From UMGS1649 sp964481385 (GTDB lineage Bacteria > Bacillota > Clostridia > TANB77 > CAG-465): DNA of 6,950 bases. Of the stretch, positions 6,821 to 6,950 are shown one piece after another; the stretch's first letter is position 1; every line of letters begins with the position of its first letter. The position numbers and the translations under genes are program-made. The stretch is from positions 1-6,950 of the forward strand of contig CAYZTN010000057.1 of NCBI GenBank assembly GCA_964481385.1, read 5' to 3'. The notes under the pieces are model-generated. The model had not been told where the DNA came from, searched no databases, and worked only from the letters and a program-made list of their open reading frames with translations.

Positions 6821-6826
6821 CCCTCC
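6821..6826 (-). promoter_or_regulatory. Ribosome binding site of the first operon gene (GGAGGG)
   Basis: GGAGGG on the minus strand lies 8 bases before the ATG at 6812-6810. It favours this start over the ATG three codons further on. The predicted leader from the promoter to this ATG is only about 22 bases, which leaves no room for a riboswitch. Confidence 0.7.
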
Positions 6827-6841
6827 GAAATTTTCAGGGTA

Positions 6842-6870
6842 ATTATACCATGGAAAAAACAATATGTAAA
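6842..6870 (-). promoter_or_regulatory. Sigma-A promoter of the DUF2344-mfd operon
   Basis: On the minus strand TTTACA (6865-6870, 5 of 6 matches) is followed by a 17-base spacer and a perfect TATAAT (6842-6847). TGG directly before the -10 makes it an extended -10 promoter (TGnTATAAT). Transcription should start near 6834. It is the only promoter I find before the five-gene run, whose gene spacing (15, -8, 8, -8) supports one transcript. An operator-like palindrome is superimposed on it. Confidence 0.82.
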
Positions 6871-6881
6871 GTTTTTTCCAT
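6850..6881. promoter_or_regulatory. Perfect inverted repeat centred on the -35 box (probable operator)
   Basis: ATGGAAAAAAC (6850-6860) and GTTTTTTCCAT (6871-6881) are perfect 11-base inverted repeats with a 10-base gap. The arm centres are 21 bases apart, about two helical turns, as expected for a dimeric DNA-binding protein. The gap holds the -35 element, one arm fills most of the -35/-10 spacer and the other lies just upstream, so a bound protein would block polymerase. It is not a terminator for this operon, because it lies upstream of the start site and has no GC-rich stem. The regulator is unknown and not in the window. Confidence 0.6.
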
Positions 6882-6950
6882 TATGGTTGTAAGCATTTTA
6901 TGAAAGAAATGTGATAATGTCTTATATAAAGAAATGACAAAATGTCCCGA
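6882..6950. other. Non-coding right edge, AT-rich, no convincing gene
   Basis: These 69 bases hold no supported gene. A small palindrome GACAAAATGTC lies at 6936-6946, and a related ATGTC follows GATA at 6914-6921. A plus-strand ATG at 6934 opens MTKCP to the edge but lacks a ribosome site and a well-spaced promoter. A minus-strand frame is open from the edge to TAA at 6843-6845, but it runs through the operon promoter and looks like chance. Confidence 0.4.

Noticed and set aside
6843..6950. Minus-strand frame open from the right edge to a TAA at 6843-6845 (35 sense codons)
   Set aside because: It runs straight through the operon promoter and palindrome, its residues (many Phe, His, Ile) look like translated non-coding AT-rich DNA, and no recognisable C-terminus is seen.
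6934..6950. Plus-strand ATG opening MTKCP at the right edge as a divergent gene start
   Set aside because: No Shine-Dalgarno sequence upstream, and the best promoter-like pair (TTGTAA at 6887, GATAAT at 6913) has a 20-base spacer.

Overview
The window is AT-rich with strong AGGAGG-type ribosome sites, heavy ATA/AGA codon use, TGA used as a stop, and a Gram-positive gene set. This fits a low-GC Clostridia-type Bacillota; I cannot name a genus. Almost all the DNA is one tightly packed minus-strand operon, read from about 6834 down to 152. A good sigma-A promoter stands at its head, and successive genes are separated by 15, -8, +8 and -8 bases.

In order of transcription the operon holds: (1) a divergent DUF2344 (TIGR03936, radical-SAM-associated) protein, 6147-6812; (2) mfd, the transcription-repair coupling factor, 2655-6131, complete with all helicase motifs; (3) a membrane-anchored PpiC/PrsA-type foldase, 1622-2662, whose parvulin domain has lost both signature histidines; (4) a SpoU/TrmH-family 2'-O-ribose RNA methyltransferase, 771-1613; (5) an unrecognised acidic soluble protein of 208 residues, 152-778. 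The common theme is housekeeping: repair of transcription-blocking damage, folding of exported proteins and RNA modification. mfd followed by a ppiC gene is a familiar clostridial pairing. The usual pth upstream and spoVT downstream are not seen.

Both edges are regulatory. On the right (6813-6950) the operon promoter (TTTACA, 17-base spacer, extended TG-n-TATAAT) lies inside a perfect 11-base inverted repeat centred on the -35 element, which looks like an operator. On the left (1-151), past the last stop codon, a second minus-strand promoter (TTGCAA, 17 bases, TATAAT) is followed by a strong ribosome site, a 16-codon mini-ORF and an imperfect hairpin. This probably marks the start of another transcription unit that leaves the window. 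A 14-of-15-base relative of the right-hand half-site lies next to the left-hand -10 box.

I found no mobile element, CRISPR array, tRNA, rRNA or recognised riboswitch, and no clear new multi-gene system. The points most worth following are the operator-like palindrome, the degenerate foldase, the DUF2344 protein that lacks its family's N-terminal motifs, the orphan 208-residue protein, and the left-edge leader.
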